Source: Pararhodobacter marinus
Lineage (GTDB): Bacteria > Pseudomonadota > Alphaproteobacteria > Rhodobacterales > Rhodobacteraceae
Length of the DNA: 64,000 nucleotides
Reading direction: 5' to 3'
NCBI RefSeq assembly: GCF_003122215.1
Contig: NZ_QEYD01000005.1
Span: forward strand, 186,001-250,000
A program made the position numbers and the translations under genes. The notes beneath the pieces are model-generated. The model was given only the letters and a program-made list of their open reading frames with translations, was not told the DNA's origin and did not search any database. Shown here piece after piece: positions 27,073 to 36,509 of this stretch. Every line of letters begins with the position of its first letter. Within the stretch, counting starts at the first letter, position 1.

Positions 27073-27669
27073 TCAGCCAAACAGCACCGGGAAAAGCGAC
27101 GCCACCAGTGTCAGCGCCATCACGATGTTGAACACTCGCAACCGCCTCCTGTCCTGCAGGAACGCCCGCAATCCGCGTCCCAGCACCGTCCAGACCGTGA
27201 CCGACAGCACCGAGACCGCCGCGAAGGCCGCCACGACCAGCGCGACCGAGGGCAGGTCCGATCCCGGCGCGTAGAGCGCATTCGCCGTCAGCGCCGCCGT
27301 CCAGCCCTTGGGATTGACCCATTGGAACCCCGCCGCCTGCAGGAAGGTGAGCGGTCGAGCGCCCGCCGCCACCGCGCCCGAGGGCGGCGCCGAGCGGGCG
27401 ATTTTCCATGCCAGCCACAGAAGATAGGCGACCGACACCCAGGTCAGCACCGCGCGCGCGGGCGGCCAGGCAGTGAACAGCCCCGCCACGCCCAGCCCCA
27501 CCAGCCCGATCATCAGCGAGAAGCCCAGCGTGATCCCCGCCATATGCGGCACGGTCCGCGCAACGCCGAAATTCACGCCCGAGCTCAACAGCATCACGTT
27601 GTTCGGGCCGGGCGTCATCGAGGCGACGAAGGCGAAGGTCAGAAGCGCAAGAAACGTATCGAACGGCAT
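27073..27669 (-). CDS. LysE/RhtB family amino-acid exporter
   Basis: A 198-residue membrane protein with about six hydrophobic segments. It starts MPFDTFLALLTFAFVASMTPGPNNVMLLSSGVNFG; the TPGPNN motif is the family signature. These are exporters of lysine, homoserine, threonine or cysteine-type metabolites. The substrate is not evident. Stand-alone gene, convergent with rpoH across the REPIN and divergent from the chromate transporter (157-bp gap). Confidence 0.9.
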   Translation of the reverse strand: MPFDTFLALLTFAFVASMTPGPNNVMLLSSGVNFGVARTVPHMAGITLGFSLMIGLVGLGVAGLFTAWPPARAVLTWVSVAYLLWLAWKIARSAPPSGAVAAGARPLTFLQAAGFQWVNPKGWTAALTANALYAPGSDLPSVALVVAAFAAVSVLSVTVWTVLGRGLRAFLQDRRRLRVFNIVMALTLVASLFPVLFG

Positions 27670-27826
27670 GGCAAGGGTCCCGGACAGCGCGGCGATCCTA
27701 ATCCCGGGGCGCCCCGCGGGTGAACCCGCAAAACACCGTCACGGAACTGTCGTTCAACCGGGCCATGTGTCACGCTACGACCCAAAGACGCTCCGCCTTA
27801 GACAACTCCGCCCGAGATACCCCCGC

Positions 27827-29044
27827 ATGACCGCCACTCCTTCCGATTTGCGCGCCGATCTGCCCGTCTGGGCCCGGATCGGGCTTCTCAGCTTCGGCGG
27901 ACCGGCGGGGCAGATCGCGCTGATGCATCGCGAATGCGTCGAGACGCGCGGCTGGATCGACGAGGACCGCTTCCTGCACGCCCTCAATTTCTGCATGCTT
28001 CTGCCCGGCCCCGAGGCGATGCAGCTCGCCACCTATATCGGCTGGCTGCGTGGCGGCTGGCGGGGCGGGGTGCTTGCAGGCGGGCTGTTCGTGCTGCCCG
28101 GCATCCTTGCCATCATGGCGCTGAGCTGGGTCTATGTGCTGGCGGGCGATGTCGACTGGATCGCGGGCGCCTTTTTCGGCCTGAAAGCCGCCATCATCGC
28201 CATCGTCGCGCAGGCGCTCTGGCGGATCGGGCGCAAGGCGCTGAAAGGCCCCGTCGCCCTCGCCATCGCCGGCGCGGCCTTCACGGCGCTCTTCGTTTTC
28301 GATCTGCCCTTTCCTCTGGTGGTGCTGGCGGCCGCCGCGCTGGGCTATGCGCGCGCACCGAAGCACAGAGGAGACCTGCCACCCCCAGAGGGCCGGACGG
28401 GCGGCACGGCGCTTGTCTGGGCGGCGCTCTGGCTCGTGCCGGTGGCGGCGCTGGCGCTGACCCTCGGGCCGCAGGACGGGCTTACGCAGGTCGCGGTCTT
28501 CTTCAGTCAGATGGCGGTCCTGACCTTCGGCGGCGCCTATGCCGTGCTGGCCTGGGTCGCGCAGGCAGCGGTCGACACGCAGGGCTGGCTGGCGCCGGGG
28601 CAGATGCTGGACGGGCTGGCGATGGCCGAGACCACGCCCGGCCCGCTGATCATGGTCACGCAATTCGTGGGCTTCATGGCGGGCTGGCAGGCGGGCGGGC
28701 TGGGGCTCGCCACGCTGGCCGCGCTGATCACCACCTGGGTCACGTTCGCGCCCTGTTTCCTGTGGATCTTCGCGCTGGCCCCCCATGCCGAGCGGCTTCG
28801 CCACAGCCCGGCGCTGGCGGGCGCTTTGCAGGCGGTAACGGCGGCGGTGGTGGGGGTGATCGCCAACCTGGCGCTGTTGTTCGCGCTGCACGCGCTCTGG
28901 CCGGAAGGGGCGTTCGACCCCTGGGCCGCGGGCCTGACCGCGCTGGCCCTGATCGCGGCTTTCCTGCTCAAGGCCGGGCCGGGGATGCTTATTCTGGGCG
29001 CGGCCCTGGCCGGGGCGGGGCTCAGGCTGGCGGGGCTGGCATGA
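27827..29044 (+). CDS. chrA: Chromate transporter, long-chain ChrA family
   Basis: A 405-residue bi-domain ChrA. Each half carries the CHR motif: LLSFGGPAGQIALMHRE with LLPGPEAMQLATYIGWL in the N-terminal half. The C-terminal half has VLTFGGAYAVLAWVAQAAV with TPGPLIMVTQFVGF. About 10-12 membrane helices are predicted. Members expel chromate from the cytoplasm; the physiological role in strains without chromate stress is unclear. The ATG at 27827 fits the start of the first CHR domain. Confidence 0.93.
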   Translation: MTATPSDLRADLPVWARIGLLSFGGPAGQIALMHRECVETRGWIDEDRFLHALNFCMLLPGPEAMQLATYIGWLRGGWRGGVLAGGLFVLPGILAIMALSWVYVLAGDVDWIAGAFFGLKAAIIAIVAQALWRIGRKALKGPVALAIAGAAFTALFVFDLPFPLVVLAAAALGYARAPKHRGDLPPPEGRTGGTALVWAALWLVPVAALALTLGPQDGLTQVAVFFSQMAVLTFGGAYAVLAWVAQAAVDTQGWLAPGQMLDGLAMAETTPGPLIMVTQFVGFMAGWQAGGLGLATLAALITTWVTFAPCFLWIFALAPHAERLRHSPALAGALQAVTAAVVGVIANLALLFALHALWPEGAFDPWAAGLTALALIAAFLLKAGPGMLILGAALAGAGLRLAGLA

Positions 29045-29094
29045 GCAAACCCGCTGCGCTATGACCGCGCCAGATGCAGCGCTGTGAGGTCCCT

Positions 29095-30441
29095 ATGTCC
29101 GCCCATTCGACCCCGATCCCGATGATCGCCCATAAATCGGGACCGCTTGCCGGCGTGGCCGAGGTGCCGGGCGACAAATCGATCAGCCACCGCGCGCTGA
29201 TCCTCGGCGCGCTCTCGGTCGGCGAGACCCATATTACGGGCCTGCTGGAAGGCGAGGACGTGATCGACACCGCCAAGGCGATGCGGGCCTTCGGGGCCAC
29301 CGTCACCCGCGTGGCCGAGGGCGACTGGCGCGTGAACGGCGTGGGCGTGGGTGGTTTCGCCGAGCCGACGCAGGTGATCGATTGCGGCAATTCGGGCACC
29401 GGCGTGCGGCTGATCATGGGGGCGATGGCGACGACGCCGATCGCCGCCACCTTCACGGGCGATGCCAGCCTCAACAAGCGGCCCATGGGGCGCATCACCG
29501 ACCCGCTGGCGCTGTTCGGCGCGCGGGCCGTCGGGCGCGCAGGCGGTCGGCTGCCGCTGACGCTGGTCGGCGCGGTCGATCCGGTGCCGGTGCGCTACAC
29601 GCTGCCGATGCCCTCCGCGCAGGTGAAATCGGCGGTGCTGCTGGCCGGTCTGAACGCGCCCGGCGAAACCGTGGTGATCGAGCCCGAACCCACCCGCGAC
29701 CATACCGAGCGGATGCTGCGCGGCTTCGGTGCCGAGATCGACGTCACCGACAGCGCCGAGGGCCGCGTCATCACGCTGAAAGGCCAGCCCGACCTGACCG
29801 GGCAGAGCGTCGCGGTGCCGCGCGATCCGTCCTCCGCTGCCTTCCCGGTCTGCGCGGCGATCCTCGTGCCCGGCTCCGAGATCACCGTGCCCGGCGTGTC
29901 GCGCAATCCGACGCGCGACGGGCTTTACATCACGCTGATCGAGATGGGCGCCGATATCGCCTTCGAGAATCCGCGCGACGAGGGCGGCGAGCCGGTGGCG
30001 GATCTGCGGGTGAAATACTCGCCCGCGCTGAAGGGCGTGACCACGCCGGCAGAACGCGCGGCCTCGATGATCGACGAATTCCCGATCCTGTCGGTGGTCG
30101 CCGCGATGGCGCAGGGTACCACCGTCATGCAGGGCGTGAAGGAGTTGCGGGTCAAGGAAAGCGACCGCATCGACGCCATGGCGCGCGGGCTCGAGGCCTG
30201 CGGCGTGACGCTGGAAGAGACCGAGGATACGCTCACGATCCACGGCACCGGGGCGGTGCCGGGCGGGGCTGTCTGCGAAAGCCGTCTGGATCACCGCATC
30301 GCGATGTCCTTCCTGGTGCTGGGTCTGGTGGCCGATCAGCCCGTCGCGGTCGATGACGGCGCGCCCATCGCCACCTCGTTCCCGGTCTTCGAGCCGCTGA
30401 TGGCGGGGCTGGGCGCGCGGATCGAGCGGACGGCGCCGTGA
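29095..30441 (+). CDS. aroA: 3-phosphoshikimate 1-carboxyvinyltransferase (EPSP synthase, class II)
   Basis: A 448-residue shikimate pathway enzyme joining shikimate-3-phosphate and [31 protein letters not shown], the [14 protein letters not shown] stretch and [13 protein letters not shown] are present. The sequence follows class II (Agrobacterium CP4-like) enzymes closely. At the PEP-site loop it reads [10 protein letters not shown] (Gly101), where CP4 has Ala that confers glyphosate insensitivity. The ATG seven codons into the frame matches the family start. A GTGA overlap joins it to the next gene. Confidence 0.96.
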   Translation: MSAHSTPIPMIAHKSGPLAGVAEVPGDKSISHRALILGALSVGETHITGLLEGEDVIDTAKAMRAFGATVTRVAEGDWRVNGVGVGGFAEPTQVIDCGNSGTGVRLIMGAMATTPIAATFTGDASLNKRPMGRITDPLALFGARAVGRAGGRLPLTLVGAVDPVPVRYTLPMPSAQVKSAVLLAGLNAPGETVVIEPEPTRDHTERMLRGFGAEIDVTDSAEGRVITLKGQPDLTGQSVAVPRDPSSAAFPVCAAILVPGSEITVPGVSRNPTRDGLYITLIEMGADIAFENPRDEGGEPVADLRVKYSPALKGVTTPAERAASMIDEFPILSVVAAMAQGTTVMQGVKELRVKESDRIDAMARGLEACGVTLEETEDTLTIHGTGAVPGGAVCESRLDHRIAMSFLVLGLVADQPVAVDDGAPIATSFPVFEPLMAGLGARIERTAP

Positions 30442-30944
30442 AACGGGCGATTTCCTGGGGGCTGCCGCTGCTGACGCTGGCGGTCTACCTGTATCTGGTC
30501 GTGGTTCTGGGCCAGCGTCTGCTGGCGGAATCGGGCGGGCTGCTGCCCTATGACCTGCGCGTGACGGGCTACGACCTTGCGCAGGCGCGCGGGCTTCTGC
30601 GCGCGCTCACGCCCGAGGGTTTCGCGTTGTATGAAGGCCCGATCTTCTGGACCGACACGCTGTTTCCGGCGCTGATGGGGCTTTGCCTTCTGTGGTGGAT
30701 GCGTCCCCTTCACGGCGCTTTCGGCACGGTCTGCATGATGGCGGCGATGGGCTATGTCGCGCTCGACTGGGGCGAGAACATGCTGGTGCAGCGGATGCTT
30801 GAGGCCGGGCCCGACTGGGTGCGCCCCGCGGATATCTTCGCCGCCAGTGCCTTCACGCAGGGCAAGTTCGCGATCCTGGCGCTGGCTCTGGTGCTGGCGA
30901 TCCGCGCCAGCATGCGGCGGATGCGTAGGAGAGGGGCCGAGTAG
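30438..30944 (+). CDS. Hypothetical four-helix membrane protein
   Basis: A 168-residue protein not recognised. Hydrophobic segments lie near residues 5-27, 74-91, 94-112 and 141-160. A long loop of about 45 residues after helix 1 ([25 protein letters not shown]) probably faces the periplasm. The GTG start overlaps the aroA stop codon (GTGA), so translation is likely coupled. An intergenic repeat begins at its stop codon. Confidence 0.7.
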   Translation: MKRAISWGLPLLTLAVYLYLVVVLGQRLLAESGGLLPYDLRVTGYDLAQARGLLRALTPEGFALYEGPIFWTDTLFPALMGLCLLWWMRPLHGAFGTVCMMAAMGYVALDWGENMLVQRMLEAGPDWVRPADIFAASAFTQGKFAILALALVLAIRASMRRMRRRGAE

Positions 30945-31005
30945 GGGGGCGCTGCCCCCCTCGGCCTGCGGCCTCACCCCCCGGGATATTTGTGGAACAA
31001 AGATG
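30945..31005 (+). repeat. Intergenic repeat, copy 4
   Basis: GGGGGCGCTGCCCCCC hairpin, TCGGCCTGCGGCCTCACC, then CCCCGGGATATTTGTGGAACAAAGATG. It is almost identical to copy 3 at 20773-20837. It starts at the stop codon of the preceding gene and lies 58 bp before cmk. The ATG runs into a stop after 11 codons. Confidence 0.85.
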
Positions 31006-31062
31006 GGGCGGGTTTCCCGCCGCGCCCGGGCCGGGTAGAAGGGCGCAAGATTGGGGAATGCG

Positions 31063-31653
31063 ATGATCTTCACGGTGGCAGTGGACGGCCCGGCGGCGGC
31101 GGGCAAGGGCACGATCAGCAAGGCGCTGGCCGCGCGCTTCGGGCTGGCGCATCTGGATACCGGGCTGTTGTACCGCGCGGTCGGCGCCAAGGGCGGCGAC
31201 GCGGTGGCGGCGGCGCGGGGGCTGGAGCCCGCCGATCTGGCGCGCGGCGATCTGCGCAGTCTCGAAGCCGGGGCCGCGGCGAGCCGGGTCGCGGCGATCC
31301 CCGAGGTGCGCGCGGCGCTGGTGGCCTTTCAGCGCGACTTCGCCCGGCGCGAAGGCGGCGCGGTTCTGGACGGGCGCGATATCGGCACGGTGATCTGCCC
31401 CGAGGCCGAGGTGAAGCTGTTCGTCACCGCCAGCCCGGAAGTGCGCGCGCATCGCCGCTGGCTGGAAGTGGGCGGCGACGCGGCGCAGGTGCTGGCCGAG
31501 GTGAAAGAGCGCGACGCGCGCGACATGAACCGCGCCGATGCGCCGCTGAAACCGGCCCCGGACGCGGTGCTTCTGGACACCTCGGATCTGAGCGTCGAGG
31601 CCGCCGTCGCGCAGGCTGCGGCGCTGATCGAATCGCGCCTGCAAGGGGCGTGA
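31063..31653 (+). CDS. cmk: Cytidylate kinase
   Basis: A 196-residue (d)CMP kinase. The P-loop is [16 protein letters not shown] at residues 7-22, and [12 protein letters not shown] and [15 protein letters not shown] are family signatures. CMP-binding and lid residues follow in [13 protein letters not shown]. The ATG at 31063 was chosen over an in-frame TTG four codons upstream. aroA-cmk is the usual alphaproteobacterial order, but here a membrane-protein gene and a repeat intervene and rpsA does not follow. Confidence 0.94.
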   Translation: MIFTVAVDGPAAAGKGTISKALAARFGLAHLDTGLLYRAVGAKGGDAVAAARGLEPADLARGDLRSLEAGAAASRVAAIPEVRAALVAFQRDFARREGGAVLDGRDIGTVICPEAEVKLFVTASPEVRAHRRWLEVGGDAAQVLAEVKERDARDMNRADAPLKPAPDAVLLDTSDLSVEAAVAQAAALIESRLQGA

Positions 31654-31758
31654 CGCCCGGTAATCAACGTTCAATCTTTGCCGGTTACGCTGCGATGGCG
31701 GTTTTGCCTTGGCGCGCGATCGGGCTAGAACATTCTGTACGCATCCCAAGGAGACCCG

Positions 31759-32469
31759 ATGCCCGAGCCGTCGCATGATTCGATCCTGAACGCCGTCATC
31801 AAGCCGGTGCACCGCGAGGGCTATCCCTTCATCGGGATTTTCGCCGCCGTCACGCTGGTCCTGTTCCTGATCTGGCAGCCGCTGGGCTGGTTGGGCGTCA
31901 TCCTGACGATCTGGTGCTATTACTTCTTTCGCGATCCCGACCGCCAGACGCCCACGCGCGACGGGCTGATCGTCAGCCCCGCCGATGGCGTCGTCTCGCT
32001 CATCGAACCCGCCGCGCCGCCCGCCGAGCTGGGCCTGAGCGAGACGCCGCTCACCCGCGTCAGCGTGTTCATGAATGTCTTCAACTGCCATGTGAACCGC
32101 CTGCCCATCGCCGGCGAGATCACGGCGGTGGGCTACCGGCCCGGCAAGTTCTTCAACGCCTCGCTCGACAAGGCCTCGGTCGATAACGAGCGGAACTCGG
32201 TCGCGCTGCGCATGGCCGACGGGCGTCAGCTGGCCGTGGTGCAGATCGCGGGCCTGGTGGCGCGCCGCATCGTCTGCGACGTGAAGCCCGGCGACGTTCT
32301 GGAAACGGGCGAGCGATTCGGCATGATCCGCTTCGGCTCGCGGCTGGATGTCTATCTGCCCGAGGGGGTCGAGCCGCTGGTTGCGCTGGGTCAGACGATG
32401 GTGGCGGGTGAGACGGTGCTGGCCGACCTGACCGCGTCCGAGCCGCGCCGCATGGCCGAGATCCGCTGA
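31759..32469 (+). CDS. psd: Phosphatidylserine decarboxylase proenzyme
   Basis: A 236-residue short (type II) Psd that makes phosphatidylethanolamine. One N-terminal membrane segment (residues 24-52) is followed by [24 protein letters not shown] and the self-cleavage site [12 protein letters not shown]. The bond between Gly and Ser in that site yields the pyruvoyl group. It stops 3 bp before pssA, so the two genes of the PE pathway form one operon. Confidence 0.96.
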   Translation: MPEPSHDSILNAVIKPVHREGYPFIGIFAAVTLVLFLIWQPLGWLGVILTIWCYYFFRDPDRQTPTRDGLIVSPADGVVSLIEPAAPPAELGLSETPLTRVSVFMNVFNCHVNRLPIAGEITAVGYRPGKFFNASLDKASVDNERNSVALRMADGRQLAVVQIAGLVARRIVCDVKPGDVLETGERFGMIRFGSRLDVYLPEGVEPLVALGQTMVAGETVLADLTASEPRRMAEIR

Positions 32470-32472
32470 CCC

Positions 32473-33306
32473 ATGACCGAGCATCCCCCCAAAGACGAAA
32501 CGCCTGCAGCGCCCGCTCCCGGGATTGACGATGCCAATTATGACGATGCAGGGGCGGACGAAACCGTCATGGACGAAAATGGCGGCGACCGTCGCTCGCT
32601 GCCCCTCGTGCAGCTTCTGCCCAATATCGTCACCCTGCTGGGGCTCTGCGCGGGCCTGACCTCGATGCGCTACGCGGTGGCCGGGTCGTTCGAGGCGGCG
32701 GCGGGGCTGTTGGTTCTGGCTGCGCTGATCGACGGGATCGACGGGCTTCTGGCGCGCAAGCTCAACGCCGCCAGCCATTTCGGCGCCGAGCTCGATTCGC
32801 TCAGCGACTTCGTCTGTTTCGGCGTCGCGCCCGGCGTCTTCGTCTATATCTTCGTGTTGCAGGACTGGCCCGGCCTGGGCTGGCTGCTGGTGCTGGTCTA
32901 CGTGCTCTGCGCCTGCCTCAGGCTTGCGCGGTTCAACGTCAACCGCAACGCGCCGCCGCCCCCCGGACGGGCGCATTTCGTGGGCGTGCCCGCGCCCGCG
33001 GGGGCGATGCTGGCCTTGCTGCCTATCTATCTGACGCTGGCGGGCTGGCTCGATCTGCGGGAAATCCCGGTTGCGGCGGGGATCTATGTCGGGGCGGTGG
33101 GGCTTCTGATGATCTCGCGCCTGCCCACGCCGTCGCTCAAATCGGTGCGGATCCCGCGCAAGCGCGCGGTGCTGGTGATGGTGGCGATGGTGGTCTATGC
33201 GGGCGCGCTGATCTCGCGGCCCTGGATCGTGCTGGCGCTCTCGGACCTGGCCTATCTGGCGCTGCTGGGCTGGAACTCGTGGCGCGACCGCCGGAAACTG
33301 GCGTGA
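32473..33306 (+). CDS. pssA: CDP-diacylglycerol--serine O-phosphatidyltransferase
   Basis: A 277-residue membrane enzyme producing phosphatidylserine, substrate for the adjacent Psd. The CDP-alcohol phosphotransferase motif is seen as DGIDGLLARKLNAAS followed by FGAELDSLSDF. It has about 7-8 helices and an acidic, disordered N-terminal stretch of about 40 residues. An operon with psd gives the complete route from CDP-DAG to phosphatidylethanolamine. Confidence 0.95.
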   Translation: MTEHPPKDETPAAPAPGIDDANYDDAGADETVMDENGGDRRSLPLVQLLPNIVTLLGLCAGLTSMRYAVAGSFEAAAGLLVLAALIDGIDGLLARKLNAASHFGAELDSLSDFVCFGVAPGVFVYIFVLQDWPGLGWLLVLVYVLCACLRLARFNVNRNAPPPPGRAHFVGVPAPAGAMLALLPIYLTLAGWLDLREIPVAAGIYVGAVGLLMISRLPTPSLKSVRIPRKRAVLVMVAMVVYAGALISRPWIVLALSDLAYLALLGWNSWRDRRKLA

Positions 33307-33375
33307 CCGCTGGTCGCCGCCTTGGCTTGGCCCGGGCGCAGGTTCGGTCAGACGCAGATTGGCGCGATTTTGGGA

Positions 33376-33403
33376 TTGACCTCACCCGGCGCGCCCTCTA
33401 GAT
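33376..33403 (+). promoter_or_regulatory. Promoter of first tRNA-Asp gene
   Basis: TTGACC (33376-33381) and CTAGAT (33398-33403) are 16 bp apart. The box CCCTCTAGATGACCCCCTACGC is repeated exactly before the second tRNA-Asp. Confidence 0.7.
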
Positions 33404-33415
33404 GACCCCCTACGC

Positions 33416-33492
33416 GCGGTTGTAGCTCAGTTGGTTAGAGTACCGGCCTGTCACGCCGGGGGTCGCGGGTTCGAGCCCCGTCAACCGCGCCA
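33416..33492 (+). tRNA. tRNA-Asp (GTC), copy 1
   Basis: 77 nt including encoded CCA. Acceptor stem GCGGTTG/CAACCGC with G discriminator; D arm GCTCAGTTGGTTAGAGT. The anticodon stem CCGGC-CTGTCAC-GCCGG has anticodon GTC. The T arm is CGGGTTCGAGCCCCG-like. Identical to the copy at 33800-33876. Confidence 0.97.
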
Positions 33493-33504
33493 TTAAGCTT
33501 CCTC

Positions 33505-33530
33505 AAGGGCCCTCGGGGCCCTTTCTTTTT
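33505..33530 (+). terminator. Terminator after tRNA-Asp copy 1
   Basis: AAGGGCCC/GGGCCCTT hairpin with a 3-base loop, followed by TCTTTTT. The remaining 230 bp up to the second tRNA promoter hold no convincing gene. Confidence 0.9.
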
Positions 33531-33759
33531 GCCCGGGACCGGGAGGAAGCCAGCAGGGGCGGCCGGGCCGTCGCCGCCGCGACGGGCGTGTTTCCATCTC
33601 TGCGATGCGCGGCTTGGGCCGGTGCCCGGGCCACAGCGCCAAAGCCCTTCATCCCGGTTCCTTGCCCTCATCAGGGTGCGCCGCGCTTGCGCAGCGCGTC
33701 GGGGTCTCGTCCAAGGTGAGGTCCGCACAACTTCCTGCGCCCGACGTCACATTTCCCGC

Positions 33760-33787
33760 TTGACGCCCTCCCGCGCGCCCTCTAGAT
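33760..33787 (+). promoter_or_regulatory. Promoter of second tRNA-Asp gene
   Basis: TTGACG (33760-33765) and CTAGAT (33782-33787) are 16 bp apart. The sequence from GCGCGCCCTCTAGATGAC onwards matches that before copy 1. Confidence 0.7.
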
Positions 33788-33799
33788 GACCCCCTACGC

Positions 33800-33876
33800 G
33801 CGGTTGTAGCTCAGTTGGTTAGAGTACCGGCCTGTCACGCCGGGGGTCGCGGGTTCGAGCCCCGTCAACCGCGCCA
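33800..33876 (+). tRNA. tRNA-Asp (GTC), copy 2
   Basis: 77 nt, base-for-base identical to the tRNA at 33416-33492, including CCA and anticodon GTC. The duplication includes about 28 bp of upstream promoter sequence. The DNA between the copies has otherwise diverged or is unrelated. Confidence 0.97.
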
Positions 33877-33970
33877 CTTCCCCCCCCTTGTCGCCCGACG
33901 CACACAGCGCCTCTGGCGCTTTGCAGCGCCCTGCGATAGCCTCCGGCCATCACCGGACGGGGTTTGGGAA

Positions 33971-35359
33971 ATGATTACTGTTCAAGGGTTTGAAGGCCGC
34001 CGTGTCGGCGTTCTGGGGCTCGGGCGATCGGGGCTGGCGACCTGCGCCGCGCTCAGGGCCGGGGGCGCCGACGTCTGCGCCTGGGACGACAGCCCCGAAG
34101 GCCGCGCCAAGGCCGAGGCCGAAGGCTTCAGCCCCGTCGACCTCACGAAATCCGGGGCGGTCGACGATCTGGCGGCGCTCATCACCTCGCCCGGCATCCC
34201 GCATCTCTACCCCGCGCCCCATCCCGTCATCGCCGCCGCCAGCGCGGCGGGTGTGCCGGTCGATAACGACATTTCGCTGTTCTTCCAGGCGCTGGCCGAC
34301 AGCGACGACGCGCCCCGCGTGGTCTGTGTGACAGGCTCGAACGGCAAGAGCACCACCACCGCGCTGATCGCGCACCTGCTTGAAGAGGCCGGGCGCGAGG
34401 TCCGCATGGCGGGCAATATCGGCACCGGCGTTCTGTCCATCGACCTGCCGGGCGACGAGGGCGTCGTGGTGCTGGAATTGTCGAGCTACCAGACCGACCT
34501 TGCCCGCCGCCTTGCCCCCGATGTGGCGGTCTTCACCAATCTCTCGCCCGACCATCTGGACCGTCATGGCGGCATGGGCGGCTATTTCGCGGCCAAGCGG
34601 CGGCTCTTTTCCGAAGGGGCGCCCGAACGCGCGGTGATCGGTGTCGACGAGGCCGAGGGCCGCTATCTGGCCATGCAGCTGGGGCAGGGCGCTGCCGACA
34701 GCCGGGTGATCCGTATCTCGTCGGGGCAGAAGCTGCAGGGGCCCGGCTGGTCGGTCTTCGCGCGCAAGGGTTTTCTGGCGGAATGGCGCGGCGGGCGGCA
34801 GGTCCATGCCATCGACCTGCGCCCGCTGGCCGGGCTGCCCGGCGCGCATAACCATCAGAATGCCTGCGCCGCCTATGCCGCCGTGCGCGCGCTGGGCCTT
34901 GCGCCCCGGCAGATCGAGGCAGGGCTGGCCAGCTTTCAGGGCCTGCCCCATCGCAGCCAGCTGGTGGGCGAGCGGAACGGCGTCCGGTTCGTCAACGATT
35001 CCAAGGCCACCAATGTCGATTCGGCGGCCAAGGCGCTGCAGGCCTTCCCGCGCATCCGCTGGATCGCCGGGGGGCTGGGCAAGGAGGGCGGCATCGCCGC
35101 GTTGGCGCCCTATCTGGGATCGGTGGTCAAAGCCTACATGATCGGCCATTCGGCGCGCGATTTCGCGCTGCAACTGGGCGCCATCCCGCACGAAATCTGC
35201 GAGACGATGGAGAATGCCGTCGCCCGCGCCAGCGCCGAGGCCGAACCGGGCGAGGTGGTGCTGCTGGCACCGGCAGCGGCGAGTTTCGACCAGTATCCGG
35301 ATTTCGAGAAACGCGGCGCGCATTTTACTGCACTTGTGCAGGGCTTGGCTGAAGCGTAA
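33971..35359 (+). CDS. murD: UDP-N-acetylmuramoylalanine--D-glutamate ligase
   Basis: A 462-residue Mur ligase adding D-Glu to UDP-MurNAc-L-Ala. An N-terminal Rossmann part ([17 protein letters not shown]) is followed by the ATP-binding [18 protein letters not shown] and [19 protein letters not shown] and the C-terminal [15 protein letters not shown] also match. First gene of the division/peptidoglycan cluster in this window; mraY and the other upstream mur genes are not adjacent (tRNA genes precede). Confidence 0.96.
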   Translation: MITVQGFEGRRVGVLGLGRSGLATCAALRAGGADVCAWDDSPEGRAKAEAEGFSPVDLTKSGAVDDLAALITSPGIPHLYPAPHPVIAAASAAGVPVDNDISLFFQALADSDDAPRVVCVTGSNGKSTTTALIAHLLEEAGREVRMAGNIGTGVLSIDLPGDEGVVVLELSSYQTDLARRLAPDVAVFTNLSPDHLDRHGGMGGYFAAKRRLFSEGAPERAVIGVDEAEGRYLAMQLGQGAADSRVIRISSGQKLQGPGWSVFARKGFLAEWRGGRQVHAIDLRPLAGLPGAHNHQNACAAYAAVRALGLAPRQIEAGLASFQGLPHRSQLVGERNGVRFVNDSKATNVDSAAKALQAFPRIRWIAGGLGKEGGIAALAPYLGSVVKAYMIGHSARDFALQLGAIPHEICETMENAVARASAEAEPGEVVLLAPAAASFDQYPDFEKRGAHFTALVQGLAEA

Positions 35360-35376
35360 GTCCGGATGTCGATCGG

Positions 35377-35444
35377 GGAGGGGGGCTGCTCGCCCCCCGC
35401 GTGCTGTCGCACGCCCCCCTCGGGATATTTGGAGAACAAAGATG
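35377..35444 (+). repeat. Intergenic repeat, copy 5, supplying a start codon
   Basis: GGGAGGGGGGCTGCTCGCCCCCC hairpin, CGTGCTGTCGCACG stem, then CCCCTCGGGATATTTGGAGAACAAAGATG. The terminal ATG (35442-35444) is the start of the rarD-like gene. GGAG seven bases before is its Shine-Dalgarno. Confidence 0.85.
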
Positions 35445-36383
35445 CGCGCGACGCAGGCGCCCCTGAAGGCTTCGCTCCGGCCCGAACCGGCCGACGATTC
35501 CCGAGCGCTGGACGGCGATTCGCTGGCCGGGTTCCTGTTGGCGCTGTCGGCCTATCTGCTCTGGGGCGCGCTGCCGCTTTACTTGCGGCTCCTCGATCAT
35601 GTCGACGTGGCCGAGGTGCTGGCGCATCGCGTCCTGTGGTCGGTTCCGCTGGCTCTGGCGGTGCTCTGGGCCACGGGGCGGCTGCGTAGCCTGGGACGCG
35701 CGATGCGCGATATCCGCATGCTGGGCATGGCCGCGCTGACCGCCGCGCTGGTGTCATGCAACTGGGGCGTCTATCTGTATGCCATCGCTTCGGAACAGGC
35801 GATGTCGGCGGCGCTGGGCTATTACATCAACCCGATCTTCTCGGTCCTGCTGGCCGCCCTGGTGCTGCGCGAGAAACTGTCGCGGCTGCAATGGGCGGCG
35901 GTGGCGCTGGCGGCGCTGGCCGTGGTCATCCTGACTGTCGAGGCCGGGCGCCTGCCGGTCCTGTCGCTGGCGCTGACGGTAAGCTGGGGCTTCTACGCGC
36001 TGGCCAAGCGCGCGCTGCCCATCGGCCCGAACCAGAGCTTCGCGCTGGAGGTGATGCTGCTGTCGCCCTTCGCGCTGGGCTATCTGGCATGGCTGGCGGG
36101 GCAGGGCACGTTGGCTTTCGGCACGACGGGCGGGCGCGACATGGCGCTGCTGATCGGTTGCGGCGTGGTCACGGCGGTGCCGCTGATGCTCTATGCCAAT
36201 GGGGCGAAACGCCTGCGGCTGACGACGATCGGGCTGATGCAATACATCGCGCCAACCTGCATCTTCCTGATTGCCGTCTTCCTGTTCGGCGAACCCTTCG
36301 AGGGCGCCAAACTGTGGGCTTTCCCGATGATCTGGGGCGCGCTGGTGCTTTATTCCGCCGATCTGTGGGCACGTCGCCGCTGA
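35442..36383 (+). CDS. rarD: RarD-like EamA/DMT superfamily permease
   Basis: A 313-residue protein with about ten membrane helices. It has RarD-type sequence SAYLLWGALPLYLRLLDHVDVAEVLAHR and SEQAMSAALGYYINPIFSVLLA. The second half contains GFYALAKRALPIGPNQ and LGLMQYIAPT-like IGLMQYIAPTCIF. The transport substrate is unknown (chloramphenicol sensitivity in the original description). Both its start codon and GGAG ribosome-binding site lie in the repeat element that precedes it. It sits between murD and ftsW, where it has no obvious functional link. Confidence 0.88.
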   Translation: MRATQAPLKASLRPEPADDSRALDGDSLAGFLLALSAYLLWGALPLYLRLLDHVDVAEVLAHRVLWSVPLALAVLWATGRLRSLGRAMRDIRMLGMAALTAALVSCNWGVYLYAIASEQAMSAALGYYINPIFSVLLAALVLREKLSRLQWAAVALAALAVVILTVEAGRLPVLSLALTVSWGFYALAKRALPIGPNQSFALEVMLLSPFALGYLAWLAGQGTLAFGTTGGRDMALLIGCGVVTAVPLMLYANGAKRLRLTTIGLMQYIAPTCIFLIAVFLFGEPFEGAKLWAFPMIWGALVLYSADLWARRR

Positions 36384-36509
36384 GCCGGGCGCGCCGCGCG
36401 GGATAGGGTCTGGCCAGACTCCGCCTCGCGCGCTATCCTGTGGGGTGACGACCCGGGCAAACCGGGCGCAACAGGCAGGCCGGATACCGGCAGATCGAGC
36501 AGGACAGTC

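Noticed and set aside
33435-33728. A 97-codon minus-strand frame ending in [14 protein letters not shown]
   Set aside because: A well-known false protein produced by reading antisense through a tRNA-Asp gene.
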